A stretch of 64,000 nucleotides of DNA, taken from assembly GCA_020631735.1 (NCBI GenBank), contig CM036159.1:99769670-99833669 (forward strand). The letters run 5' to 3'. This stretch comes from Saccharum officinarum. Its lineage: Eukaryota; Streptophyta; Magnoliopsida; Poales; Poaceae. Numbering within the stretch: position 1 is the first letter of the stretch; every line of letters starts with the position of its first letter. Under the pieces are notes generated by a model. That model was not told the origin of the DNA. It saw nothing but the letters and a program-made list of their open reading frames with translations, and did not search any database. Shown piece by piece: positions 44,489 to 56,425 of this stretch. Position numbers and translations under genes: made by a program.

Positions 44489-45367
44489 GGAAAAAGTCCA
44501 ATTTTCCCCCCTCAACTTTGGCATGCGTCCATTTTTCCTCCCCGAACTATAAAACCAGAAATCTTTCCTCCTCCAACTTTAAAAACCGTTCGTTTTATCT
44601 CCCTGGCCGGTTTTGAACGGTGGTTTTGCTACAGTAACATTGGTTTTGTCTTTTCTTTTTTTATTTATTTCGGCTGAATCTTTAAAAAATCATAGTAAAT
44701 CATAGAAAAATCGTAAAATAGAAAATCTAATTTTGTTAGACTCTACATAAGTAGATCTACACAGTGAACATATAATATAGTACTCTTTAGTGCAAAGTTT
44801 TTGTTGTAGCTTTAGATATATATTTTTTTAATTAATTCGTAGCTACAGTTCCTATGATCCAATTATGGTGAAATTATACAAAGCCAAGGCATAAAAATTT
44901 ACTGCAGTTCAAGCATACAATAATCAGCCCACCATAAAAATTTCATCACAATTAGACCATAGGAAGTGTAGCTATAAATTATTCCAGTTAATTATAGACA
45001 AAATTAGATTTTCCAATTAATCTAAAGCTACAGCAAAAACTTTGTATTAAAGTATATTATATTATATATTCACTGTGTAGATCTACTCATGTAGAGTCCA
45101 ACAAAATTAGATTTTCCATTTTACGATTTTTTTTGATTTATTATGATTTTTTAAAGATTCAGCCGAAATAAATAAAAAAGGAAAAAGACAAAACTGCCGG
45201 CACTGTAGCAAAACCACCGTTAGTGTAGCAAAACCACCATCCAAAACCGGCCAGGGAGGTAAAACGAACGGTTTTCAAAGTTGAAGGAGGAAAGATTTCT
45301 GGTTTCATAGTTCGAGAAGGAAAAACGGACGCACATTAAAGTTAAGGGGGAAAATTGGACTTTTTCC
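44489..45367. mobile_element. Long foldback element, Mutator-like, 879 bp with perfect 9-bp duplication
   Basis: Flanked by TACAAATAA at 44480-44488 and 45368-45376. Arms of about 400 bp are reverse complements, opening GGAAAAAGTCCAATTTTCCC and closing with its complement. The arms include AACTATAAAACCAGAAATC, then CTGGCCGGTTTTGAACGGTG and GTAGATCTACACAGTGAA. No transposase. A 9-bp duplication is the hallmark of Mutator-type transposition. AAGTCCAATTT near the tip is shared with 1556-2532. Confidence 0.9.
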
Positions 45368-45376
45368 TACAAATAA

Positions 45377-48300
45377 TGATTCCGCAAGCCATGACCCGGC
45401 CCATCAACAACGTAGAGATTTGAAGCCCATTTTAAGTAGATTCCTACGTACTAGATTATCGATAACTTTTCCCTTCTCACTGCGCCGCGCTAAATAATCG
45501 AAGGCGAACCGCGGTTGAAATTGTCCTGTCACCGCTACTTGGGCCGTGGGCCTGAATGCCTGATCGAGTCGCCGCTAGTGATGGGTCCCCATTTTGAGCG
45601 TAGCCGATCAGAGAGGCAGGGCAGGGACCGATCAGGAACGGCGGCTGCTGACGTTAGGTAGCCCTGTTCATCGGTTCAGGGAAACCGACTGCCGGCCCGT
45701 AACCAATCCGGGCGGAACCGTCGTTGCGGTGCTAACGTGGGTTCAATCCGGACCACTCCGAACCCAGGCCAAAGAAGGATATGTTAGCCGGTTTTGCGGT
45801 TTCAACCCGAGCAACCAGCCGAGACCGGACTGCTCTGGCGGCGACGGCGGCAACAATGCACGCGCGCTTTTGGTCAACCAAGGAACGGGATGAGTTAGTT
45901 ATCAGTTATCAGCCGCGGAATGAGCTATTGAACGGGGAACAGATCGAGGTGATGTTGTGCTTCAGAAAGACAGGTCGAGAGCCGTTAGGCCCGTCACCAC
46001 CACGACGGCGAATTTCACGCGGCCTCTTATCGAGGGATGGCGGCACGAATGGCAGGCCAAAAGCTAGCTCCAGCTGCACGCAAGACCACGCGACCAGCGA
46101 CAAGCGCACAGAAGCAACAGCTGCCGCATAGCCCAATGGCGACCGCGGTGGCATCAATGTCGTGCCACCTCCCTTCGGCGCCGGCTGAGAGTCCAGGTGC
46201 ACGGCCAGGTTCATGGCTCCGCTCTCCTCCCGCTTGCGCTGTTGTTCTGATGGCTCTCGCTCACTGTGGCTCTTCCGCCGGCGTCGACGTCCTCGCGTCG
46301 CTAGCCCACAGAGCCATGGTGTCTAAGCTGCGTCGGCGGAGTCCGGGGCCATGAGGCGTGCGGCAGAGCACGCCGTCGCAGGGAGGCCAAGAAAGCCATG
46401 CGCATCGCTGCTGCCGAGATCTCGTGGGTGGCGACCCCGTCATGGGCCACTAGAGCCCGGTAACTGGGCCGGCCGCCGGCTGCCGCCATCGACATCGCCG
46501 ACCTCCACGCCGCGCTCCTCCCCGCACCTATGCCTAGCCGGCCTTGATAGCTTGAAGGCCTTTGGCCTTCTGATGTATGAATACACGAGGAATGGCAGCC
46601 TGCACAACATGCAGCCAACGCCGGCGCAGAGGACGACAGAGGCGCCGCTGCGCCGTCGTGGCCCGTGCGGCTCCCATTGGCTGCGGGGCTAGAGCAGCTG
46701 ACTCCGTGCAGCAACCCGCCTAACCCATTGAAACCGGTCTGACCAACCCAACCCAATGTGTTGTCTAACCCGTCGAAACCCAATCCACACTAGACCGGCA
46801 CGTTTCTGCCGGGCTGGGTTACAAACCCGCCAAAAACCACCAAACCCAGACCATGAACAGGGTTAACGTTAGGTACCCGTTAATCGCCACCAAACATAAT
46901 CCACCGATGGTGAAAGACAGGTGCGGTGCCCGCTAATATTAGCATCAGGGTTATAACCAATAAGCCGACACTCTTGTCGTTGACGGGTCTCGGATAACTG
47001 GATGCTAACATCAACACCAACGTTCAAAAAGACCGTCATTTTCAATTCCTTCGACCGTTGCACTGAAATTACCAGCCTCGTTAGTTTTCAAAATGACCAT
47101 CATTTTCAATTCCTTCGACCGCTGCACGGAAATTACCAGCCTCACTGCCTCAGTAGTGCGCCCGGGCTGCTTCTAATAAATTTACATAAGGACCGAAAAG
47201 AAGAAGTATATGTCGTTGCCGAGGACATTAATAAATAGAACCAGAGTTAAATTGCGAGACGCACTTGACACATTTTTCAGCGAACGTGCCAAGCTGTGAC
47301 GCACTTCGGCACTTGATACTTGGTTCTGGAAAAAAAAAAAAGGACTACGCTGCTACGATCCAATGCGCCCAGGGCCAGCACGATGGCGGCTACTGGCTAC
47401 CGCAGGAAGGTTGAAGAAGCAACGGAACTCTTTCGGATACATGCCACTTTTTGCCGTGAAGCGCCATGACCCATATCGCTACTACTAGCACTAGCAGCTA
47501 CCAGCGGCTGATTGTGGACAACGTCTCCAACTCGGCAACTCCAATCATAAACCCTTCCCCGGGATGCAGGCCAAACGCCTCACCTTGGACGCACTCGTGT
47601 TTCCAGAGGAGCAGAGAGACTCATCTGCTGCTGCATCGAACCATCGAGTCACGCATCGGCTAAGGAACGTGCACGGGACTGCAGCGGCGCTGCGGTGACG
47701 ACCATCCGTCGCGTGATACATTGCGCAATCTCTTGCGCCTGTGTTGCCGCGAGGTCCCATGATCTACAGACCGAGCTTTGTTTTCAGTTTGTTGGAGACT
47801 TGGTGTTGGATTGAAGTCTTTTCCAGCTTCCGTAACGGTAGTGCACAACTGCACATTCCTGGTTCCCGCAAGTGTACACAGCAAGAGGGTACTCCTGGTC
47901 TGATGTTATCATAATTTATAGTACTCCCACCTTTGGTTAAAGAAAACAGTTCCAATCTTTGATTTTGAACTCTGTTGTGTTGCTTGGTCGTCTCGTGAGA
48001 TCTCTGTGAATCTCTGAACACTCATTTGTAATATTAGCAGTACTGTCTACTTGTGCCACGGGAGTACTGAGGAGCACAGTAATGGCATTGTTACTTGTGC
48101 CTCTGGCGCCACTGCTGCAAAATGCATACCCTTTCCTTTGGCGAGCGCAGCGCGCGCGCATAGTTCCAGTGGCGCACCAACCGCGCCATGTGGAGGTTGC
48201 GCTCGCACACATGTTCGCATCGCCGGCGGCCAGCTAGCCATACCGGACCGGACGGATAGATACGCAGGGCGCAGGTGTCCGCAGGGGCCCCGCCCCGCTT

Positions 48301-48640
48301 CTAGATTCCCGCCACGCCATCCACCCCCGGGCACGGATCTCGGCGCGTGCCCCCCAGCCGTCGATGACGTACCGCGCGCCGCCGCGCCCCCGCCTCCACC
48401 TCCGCCTCCGCATTAAAACTCTCTCGCTCATCACTGACTCCCGAGGAGACTTGGCTTCTACTGCATCGCAATCGCAATCGCACGCGGCACTTGGCCCCCG
48501 ATCATAACCTCACCGGTCGCCACCAGCTGCAGCCACAAGCGCAGCGCTCGACAGCCTCACCAGCCGCCATCACTCGCGGCAGTACCCGGCCGCCCCTGGG
48601 GGAGTGGGAGTGTGATAAGCCGCCGCTGCGAGGAGACACT
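45377..48640. other. Intergenic upstream of peroxidase, no gene recognised
   Basis: GC-rich 45480-46700 with frames up to 160 codons on both strands and no domain. 46730-46900 is rich in AACCC/GGGTT. 47840-48480 is the distal promoter side of the peroxidase. Apart from the repeat at 47031, nothing was recognised. Confidence 0.4.
47031..47144. repeat. Tandem duplication, 64-bp unit
   Basis: GACCRTCATTTTCAATTCCT, then TCGACCGYTGCACNGAAATT and ACCAGCCTC occurs at 47031 and 47095 with few differences. Confidence 0.8.
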
Positions 48641-48667
48641 CAGCAGCAGCAGCAGCAGCAGCAGCAG
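48641..48667. repeat. (CAG)9 microsatellite
   Basis: Nine CAG units about 80 nt before the peroxidase ATG, probably in its leader. Likely length-polymorphic. Confidence 0.85.
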
Positions 48668-48743
48668 GGGCGACCGATCTCTGCGTGCGGGGGGAGCAGA
48701 CAGCAGAGGAGGCAGCGCGAGTGGACGGGCTAGGCGCGGCAGC

Positions 48744-51518
48744 ATGGGCGCCGGGATCAGGATCCTGGCGGCGTTCTTGGCGGCGCTCGCGGCCGCCACC
48801 GCCGGCGGCGTGACGGCGCAGCTGCGGCAGGACTACTACGCGGCGGTGTGCCCGGACCTGGAGAGCATCGTGCGCGACGCGGTATCCAAGAAGGTGCAGG
48901 CGCAGCCCGTCGCCGTCGGCGCCACCATCCGCCTCTTCTTCCACGACTGCTTCGTCGAGGTGCGCGGCCGTCCGCTTTCCTTCCCTGTTCCTCCTTCCCA
49001 GAGCTTCGATTGGAGATACCGGGCTGGCGAGCCTGCCGGGCGGCGCGCGCTCGGTCCCATCGCATGTGCGCTTAAATACTTGCCATGTGAGTGTGAGTGT
49101 GATTCTGACTGTGACTGCGATGAATGAACTCGCGCAGGGTTGCGACGCGTCGGTGATCCTGGTGTCGACGGGGAACAACACGGCGGAGAAGGACCACCCG
49201 AGCAACCTCTCCCTGGCCGGCGACGGCTTCGACACCGTCATCCAGGCCAAGGCGGCCGTCGACGCCGTGCCGGCCTGCACCAACCAGGTGTCCTGCGCGG
49301 ACATCCTGGCCCTGGCCACCCGGGACGTCATTGCCCTGGTACGTCCTAGTCCTCCTAGCACCCGGCGCAAATCAATGCCGCACAAAATCGCACCTTTCGG
49401 GCCCAAACGAAAGCTCCCGAACTTTGGAGGATTCCCTTCCCTGCGAAGCTAATAGCGTAGTAAAGCCTAGTGTAGTACAGCACTACAGCTACAGGCTCTG
49501 GAGGTAACGATCCTGGATTCGCGCAGGCTGGCGGGCCGTCGTACGCGGTGGAGCTGGGGAGGCTGGACGGGCTGGTGTCCATGTCCACCAACGTCGACGG
49601 CAAGCTGCCGCCGCCGTCGTTCAACCTGGACCAGCTGACGAGCATGTTCGCCGTCAACAACCTGTCGCAGGCCGACATGATTGCTTTATCTGGTGAGCAA
49701 ATTACTACTGCTCCAACCAAATTAGGGGGTGTTTATTCTCACGACTAAAGTTTATTTTATATGACATCGGATGTTTGACATATGCATGAAGAATTAAATA
49801 TAGACTAAAAAATAATTAATTGTACAGATTGCGACTAATTTGTGAGATAAATTTTTTAAGTCTAATTAGTCCATGATTAACACTATGGTGCTAGTTTACT
49901 GACGGAATCTGTAATTTGTTTTTTATTAGTATCCGAATACCTCCGTGTAATATCTGATGTGATGCCAACTAAACTTTAGTCCCTGCATCTAAACACCCCG
50001 CTACTCCAGTCAATGCTTTCTTTTATTATAAGGAAAGGGTTTACTCCAACTGCTGTACCAGCACTTGGCTAGATTTCTATGTGCTCCGTTCCATGTCTTT
50101 CAAGATCCTGCATCTAAACACCCCGCTACTCCAGTCAGTGCTTTCTTTTATTCTAAGGAAAGGGTTTACTCCAACTGCTGTACCAGCACTTTGGCTAGAT
50201 TTCCATGTGCTCCGTTCCATGTCTTTCAAGTCAAGCAAAGGGCCCAGCCCAACCAAGGCCAACGCCGCCCAGCTCTACAATAAAACTGCAACATTTTGTG
50301 CGGTCTCGAGGAATCCGTAGCACGATAGAAAATGCATTAAAGCAAGACCAATAATATAGCTTAGGGCTGACTATATAAATTCTTGCAAACTACCTCTCAG
50401 TTCATCCATATAGTAGTTATAGTCTTTATTATTAATACATGACTCACTTGTATGTCTCGTATAGTTTTCTTGACTTCTGTGTCTAAGCCGGCCGTAAGGT
50501 TCTCTCCCTCTCCTCCCTTTTCCTCCGCTTCATCATCTAGCATGCAGCCTCATTTTATACCTGCTCTTATTCCCCCTCGGTTTGAACAGCAGAGCTGATC
50601 AGTTTATTATCACAGACGAATAGTGGGAGAGTGTGGCACTGCAGCTGGTCGCTAGTAGATCTGAAATGGGTCAACTGTGGCGACTCTCTGTCTGGAATGC
50701 TTGGTAGCCGTGCTTGCTTTCACAGTTGCCCGTGAAAGAAAGGTCAGCATCGCATTATTGTACTCCTCCACTGTTAGGCATAATCCGACCCAGACCGTTT
50801 GCTACTGAGACAGCGCCCAGCTACATTATTCGGCCCATTGATCGAGGCACATACAGGCCTGCCAAATGAGCTGTCGAAACCAAAAAAAAAAAAACTCGTG
50901 GCATCATTCAGTGTCACGAAACAGGATTGCATGAGCATACCGCACAGCAACATTTTTTTAAATGGAAAAAAAAGTTCCTGCACAGCAATCCGCAACATGA
51001 TCCACTGAAAACGCTGAGAAACAGCGTGAAATTTGTACGCTTCTGTTGAAGAAAAAAGAGAGAGAATCTGCGTGTTCCTAGTGGCACGTTGTTGATCTGT
51101 TCCTCTTCCAATCCTTGCAGCGGCGCACACGGTGGGGTTCGGGCACTGCAGCACGTTCTCGGACCGGATCCAGCCGCAGTCGGTGGACCCGACGATGAAC
51201 GCGACGTACGCGGAGGACCTGCAGGCGGCTTGCCCGTCGGGGGTGGACCCCAACATCGCGCTGCAGCTGGACCCCGTCACGCCGCAGGCCTTCGACAACC
51301 AGTACTTCGTCAACCTGGTGAACGGCCGCGGGCTCCTCACCTCCGACCAGGTGCTCTACTCCGACGCCCGGTCGCAGCCCACCGTGGTGGCGTGGGCGAA
51401 TAACGCCACCGACTTCGAGCAGGCGTTCGTCGACGCCATCACCAGGATCGGCCGCGTCGGCGTCAAGACCGACCCGTCGCAGGGGAACATCCGCCGCGAC
51501 TGCGCCTTCCTCAACTGA
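48744..51518 (+). CDS. Secreted class III peroxidase, 326 aa, 4 exons
   Basis: Exons: 48744-48959, 49138-49338, 49527-49692, 51121-51518, in frame (981 nt), the classic four-exon layout. Haem peroxidases of this class use H2O2 to oxidise phenolics in the cell wall or vacuole (lignification, defence). Residues 1-25 are a signal peptide (hydrophobic, Ala-rich, cleavage likely TA|QL). Catalytic residues are Arg63 and distal His67 in IRLFFHDCF, and proximal haem-ligand His197 in [10 protein letters not shown]. Eight cysteines are placed for the four conserved disulfides (VCPD, HDCF, EGCDAS, PACTN, VSCADI, GHCS, QAACP, RRDCAF). Asn-X-Ser/Thr sites include NNT, NLS, NAT and NAT. The usual length is about 300-350. 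No C-terminal vacuolar extension, so apoplastic. Intron 3 (1428 nt) carries a MITE and a tandem duplication. Which of the many grass paralogues is not assigned. Confidence 0.95.
49726..50000. mobile_element. MITE in peroxidase intron 3
   Basis: Opens GGGGTGTTTATTCTCACGAC and closes CATCTAAACACCCC, with CATATGCATGAAGAATTAAA and GTCTAATTAGTCCATGATTA inside, resembling the Tourist-like copies. Target duplication unclear. Confidence 0.65.
49982..50229. repeat. Tandem duplication, 125-bp unit, peroxidase intron 3
   Basis: CCTGCATCTAAACACCCCGC begins at 49982 and again at 50107. The rest (AAGGAAAGGGTTTACTCCAA, TGCTCCGTTCCATGTCTTTC) matches with only a few changes. The unit starts inside the right end of the MITE, so the duplication happened after the MITE inserted. 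Confidence 0.9.
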
Positions 51519-52049
51519 TCGCGAGTCTGGGTCCGCCGCCTCTGAAGCTCTGAACCGTGAACATACGAGGGCTGGTTATATCTCAAGTGTTGATATAGAA
51601 GCTAGAGTAAAGTTTTAATCAAATCAGCATAAGGTTAAATGGTTAATGCTAAGAAGATTGCTTGATTCAACGATTGATATATAGTGGCACTTATCTTGCT
51701 TGGTAGGACAAATGTATTCGTTTTCCTTCTTAATTTGTTCAGTCTCGGAGCAGTATTTGTTTGAATGTTTTCTTCTTGTGTGTGTGTGGGTGGGATGGGC
51801 CGGTGTTTTAGCCTGTTAGGGTTGGTTCATGGATGACAGTTGACAGGATGAGTGATCATTTCTGTAGTTACTTGTTTTTTTTTCTCTCTCTCTGAAACAG
51901 CCCATGCTGTTTTCAGGCATTCAAGCCTTCATGGAACAGCATTCCGTGGTGCGTGGCATAATGGACTGAGAATGCGCGTAGGCTTGATCCAGATAGGCGA
52001 CAAACTTTATCAAAATTCAGAAGACAAGTGCAGAACAATCATTCTTATG

Positions 52050-52740
52050 ATGGATCCGCCACGCGTGCACAATCGTGTGGAGATGACTTTCTTGCGGAAT
52101 TCTCCAGCACAGCTGCACGGCACAAGGATGCTCCATATATAAAACAAACCACATTCAACTCCAAGAAATTTTAGCTGTGAGCAAAACGCGGAAAGCAATG
52201 CGTTTTTCTGGATAAAACACAAATGGCCTTGAAATTACTATCGCATCAATCGTCATTACTGGCCCGTTTGACAAGGGAGCAAAGAATCCATACCAATTGA
52301 TCTTTCAGCAGAAGCGGTCTATTTGTTCGCTTGAACTACTTTAGCAGTACATTTCAGTGAACGAACAATCTTTTTCTCTAACAACAAATCAGCATAAGTC
52401 AAATTCCTGTCAAATATCAGTTTATGGAACCACGAGGATATATATGTGCCAGCAGTAGTGGTATCCTTTCCATCATCAGCTACACAAAAGAGATTACTAC
52501 TCTCTACGACATCCATCGACATGGCATCCACAATCAATACAATATAATTAAGATAAGCCGCGGCAATGGCCGGATCTTTCAACGAAAAATAATTAATATA
52601 ATTATACAACCCTGTTATGTAACCTATAAAGCATGGATATTATCGTCACGACTCACAAACGAAAGGCAACCAAAAAGATTAAGAAAAGGTTGCAAAAAGA
52701 AAACATACATGACTGATCTCATAAGCCTATCGTCATAGCT
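52050..52740. repeat. Diverged duplicate of 59219-59735
   Basis: Shared landmarks in the same order: ATCCRCCACGC with GCACAATYG, CAGCRCARCTGCACRG, GCATTTTTCTG-like followed by AAAACRCAARTGGC, ATCAATTGATCTTTCAGCA-like, GTAGTGGTRTCCTTTYCATC-like, CTACACAAAGA-like, and CACAAACGAAAGGCARC. Neither copy keeps an open gene. Confidence 0.6.
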
Positions 52741-52792
52741 GAGTCTGTAGCAGGGAACGGGAGAGAACATGCGTACGCATAACAAAAGGGCC

Positions 52793-52895
52793 ATCTCAAG
52801 TGTTCATATAGAATTCAGAGTACGATGTGAATCATCATTGAAAGGTTAAATGGCAAACGCCAGGAAAGATTATTCAATTGAACAATTCACATATG
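52793..52895. repeat. Diverged copy of the peroxidase 3' flank
   Basis: ATCTCAAGTGTTCATATAGA ... AAAGGTTAAATGGCAAACGC ... GATTATTCAATTGAACAATT parallels 51575-51685 (ATCTCAAGTGTTGATATAGA ... AAGGTTAAATGGTTAATGC ... GATTGCTTGATTCAACGATT). Confidence 0.6.
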
Positions 52896-54159
52896 CACGT
52901 ACTCACGTACACACACCTATGAACGTATACACACATGGCCTATAATGACCATCTCCTACGAGTGTCTCCACGGTTCACGAACAAATTATTATTTTAATTG
53001 CTAGAACAGATGTAGTGACCGTGGTATTTCCGTGCACAGTGCACGGGAATAAGGAGAAAAGGCTCCCCGGTTAAAAAAAACCAACTGCAGTTGTTTTCTA
53101 TTTTGTTCAATCTTGGATCCAAATCTACCATGTTTTCTTCTTCAGGTTTTGCATGCTTCTAATGTTTCTTTTTTTTTGGGAACTAGTTGTCACTTAACCT
53201 CACTCTAGCGCCCCCCACCCCAGTGATTATTCTCCCCCGTTTTCTGAGATCGAGTTTCTCCCGTAGATTGGTAGAGCTACGGATTCTAAAATGGTAGGTA
53301 GCAAGGAGTTTGTGTAAGGCAATTTGCTACAACTGTTAGCCCAATGACATATCCAACAGCTAGAATCGTCTTCCGTGGACTACCGCCCGACGTCGCCTGG
53401 CTCACCTCGGCGTGCAGAGAATCTATCAAGAACTGGAGCTGCTGCATTCCGAGAAAAGAGGAAACTATGGCTAATAGCTAGAGACAAACGCTTCCTATGT
53501 AATCTAAACGCCCCCTCAAACATGTAATCCTCGGTTGTAACTGTGCAAGGCTCTGCCTTCGACCAACCGGGTTCTTCCGGGTATCTGTGGAATGAATGCT
53601 AGTGGGGATCCGTTTCGATCCCCCCCCCGCCCCGAAGTTGATCTAAAAAAACAGCTAGAATTGCCATAAATGGGAGCAACATGAGGCATGAAACTGAAGA
53701 ATTTCTTGGGAGCCATGGCTGGAAGGAGAAGATTGAAGAGAAAGAAGACCAGAGACAGAATTAAAAAAAAGGAGCTGTCAGATGAAATGATAATGAAAAA
53801 GTTGAATGTAGGAGAGTCGATAAATAAATACATATGGTGCGTAGATCTTTTGTTAATCCTGACTATTTTAGCCATTTTTCCAAAGAATATAGGACTTAGG
53901 AGTACCAAAATAATTTGATGTAAGAACCCATGCTATGTGTTAGATCTCACTTCAACATATCTAATCCACAAAACAGGATCTTAGCTTATCTAAAACATGA
54001 TCACTAACATCACTTATATGGAATGGGCATCACTAGCGCCCGGACGTCCAAAGCCACTCCAAAATATTGGACGCCTTTGGTCTTTCGCGTGGGATGCCGC
54101 GCCGCACGCGGAAAAGCCCACGACGCCTGTTTTCGCTCACCCCACTGTGTGGACCCCAC

Positions 54160-56425
54160 TGTAAGGTCCTAGATGGCTAGAGGGGGGGTGAATAGCCTAT
54201 AAAAATTCTACAATCACCACTAAGCAAACTTGTTAGAATAACAAACGGCGTAAAGCGAGTTTTGCTTAGCCAAAGGATGTGATGCAAGCCTCCTATCCAC
54301 AAGTCTAGTAGATTATGATCTCTAGTTCACACAAGTGCTATGTCACTAAATTTACACTAGAGAACAAGCTAACAACACTACTAGCCAAGCTACTACTAGA
54401 GCAACACAAGATAATCTAGTAAAGATAAGTGCAAGAGATAGGATTGTGAATCTTATACCGACGGTGGAGTGAAGATGTTGCCAATCACCAAGATGATATA
54501 CAATCAATTAATATTGACAACAACACAATATGTAGACCAATCACCGGGAGACAAGAGACACAATATTTTTGTTCACCCGGTGTTCACTTGTGCACCGACA
54601 AGCTACGTCACCGGTTGTGTCGACCAACACTTAGATGGTTCCTCGGTGTGACCCTCAAGTCACTTGCCCCTCAAGGCACGCCCCGCAAGGCACCGTAAGA
54701 CTCCACTCTCAAGTGAGGTAACTCAATGACACGCGCAATGTAATAGAGTTGCTTTTGGCGTCCCGCCGAGGAAAGCACAAGAACCTCTTACAAACAACCG
54801 GAGGTGGCCAAGAACAATCACCTTCTCTTGCCAACGCCTCCAACAATCTCCAAGCCGGCTAGGAGCGGTACTCTCCAAGAGTAACAAGAAATCCACCGGC
54901 TAAACCACCCACAAGTGCCACTAGATGCCCTCAAGCTATGCAATGCACTTTGGGATCACTCAATCTCACTTTTGATTTGCAATCAAGCAAGGGAGATGAG
55001 TGGGAGGAGTTGTTCTAGCTCAAAGGATGCACAAGTATGTTAGAAATGCCAAGCTACCTCCCCAAGGGCGGCCAACGAGTATTTATAAGCACCCCATCCA
55101 AATAGAGCCGTTACAACTCCACTCACGATTTTCGCGGGACCACCGGACGCGCCGGTGTAGCTCACCGGACGCGCTCAACCGCGTCCGTGCCCCTCCGACA
55201 TCCGCGTGTCCTCCGAATTTCAAATTCGTCCGTTAGATCCTCCAACGGTCACTGCGTGCCAACGGTCAAACGACCCACCGGACGCGCTGCTGCGAACCAC
55301 CGGACGCGCCGGTGCGCACAGCACCCGCGCCCCGAAAGCAACCACCGGACGCGCTCCTCGCCACCACCGGACGCGACAGTACCCGCGTCCGGTGCGAGTC
55401 CAGTAAGCTCCCTGGACCACCGGACGCGTCCGATGGTGTGTCACCGGACGCGCACCGCGTCCGAAGACTACGTGACTCGCTGTTCGCCAGACCGGACGCG
55501 CCGGTCCCGTGGGTCACCGGACGCGCCGGTGCCAAACCCTAGCTCGCGCGCCTGACGCCCGCGCTGCACTGACCGGACGACGCGCGCGGTCCACAGTGAC
55601 CGCGTCCGTGCAGCGTCCGGTGCAGCGTCCGGTGCTGCGACCGGTCACCTCTGTGACCGCGTTCGCCTCCGTTTCTTTTCCGACTTCCGGCGCAATGGAA
55701 AATAGGCATTTCATTTCCCCGAAATCGCCTGAATCCCGCGCTCGCACGCTCGGCGGGAGGGAGAGAGGAACCCAAACCTCTCTATACCCGCAAACCACAG
55801 CGCGACCAACGCCACTTTTGCAAATGTGCCAACACCATCAAGTGTACATCTCCATGTGCTTGTGTGTTAGCATTTTCTCAATCATTTTCAAGGTTTTCAA
55901 TTAGCTCACTAGGCCCTACATGCAATGCACTTCATGAATTCACCTAGTGGCACCCGTGCATCGAATACGATAAGACTTCCCCTCTTAATAGTTCGGCTAT
56001 CGATCCTAAACCACTCACACCCTCTATGGTGTCTTGAGTGTAAAACAAAATGGCCCTATGGTTATACCTTTGCCTTGAGCCCATTTTGTTTCTTCAAATG
56101 ATATGATCCACTTCATATCATCACATGACCGTCTCGATCCATCGACCTTGACTTCACTTGCTCTTCACCGTTGCATCGGTCCATCGGCGCCAAGTCTTGC
56201 TCAAGCTTCACCATCGCATGGTCCCTCACTTTGAAGCCTCGACTTGCCCTTCACCCTCACAACCGGTCCATCGAGCCAAGCATCACTTCGGTCTTCATCA
56301 TCTTGGTCACATGAGTTAATGTCGTGTCTCATATTCAATGACCACCTTTATCTAAATCATCCACTTAGATACAAAGGTTAGTCCTAGGTTTCATCAATTA
56401 GCCAAAACCAAACTAGGGACTTTCA
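54160..56425 (-). mobile_element. Solo LTR of a Sirevirus-like copia element, 2266 bp
   Basis: Flanked by CCCAC at 54155-54159 and 56426-56430, opening TGTAAGGTCCTAGATGG and closing CTAGGGACTTTCA (plus-strand view). No internal domain lies between, so a single LTR remains after recombination between two LTRs. The plus-strand start (GATGGCTAGAGGGGGGGTGA) matches that of the LTR at 39780, which sets the minus orientation. A CpG-dense part at 55140-55670 carries many CACCGGACGCG motifs. It sits inside the third AAACA-rich element. Confidence 0.92.
55140..55670. repeat. CACCGGACGCG motif cluster inside the solo LTR
   Basis: About a dozen ACCGGACGCG copies, several facing GCGTCCGGTG or GCGCCGGTG to form short palindromes, in a CpG-rich tract of an otherwise AT-rich LTR. 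Palindromic CACCGGAC boxes and CpG islands are reported for Sirevirus LTRs. Confidence 0.8.

Larger units (their letters stand above)
51519..54028. other. Downstream of peroxidase; relic duplicates, no intact gene
   Basis: Holds the peroxidase 3' UTR, a diverged copy of that 3' flank at 52793-52895, and a segment (52050-52740) related to 59219-59735. Frames of up to 130 codons (for example 53516-53908, both strands) have no recognisable domain. Confidence 0.45.

Noticed and set aside
48570..49406. 278-codon minus-strand frame over the peroxidase
   Set aside because: Antisense of peroxidase exons 1-2. The plus-strand peroxidase carries all catalytic residues and correct splice phases.
55187..55904. 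Frames of 122-131 codons in 55187-55904
   Set aside because: Translations of the CACCGGACGCG motif cluster within a solo LTR (Pro/Asp/Arg/Thr repeats).
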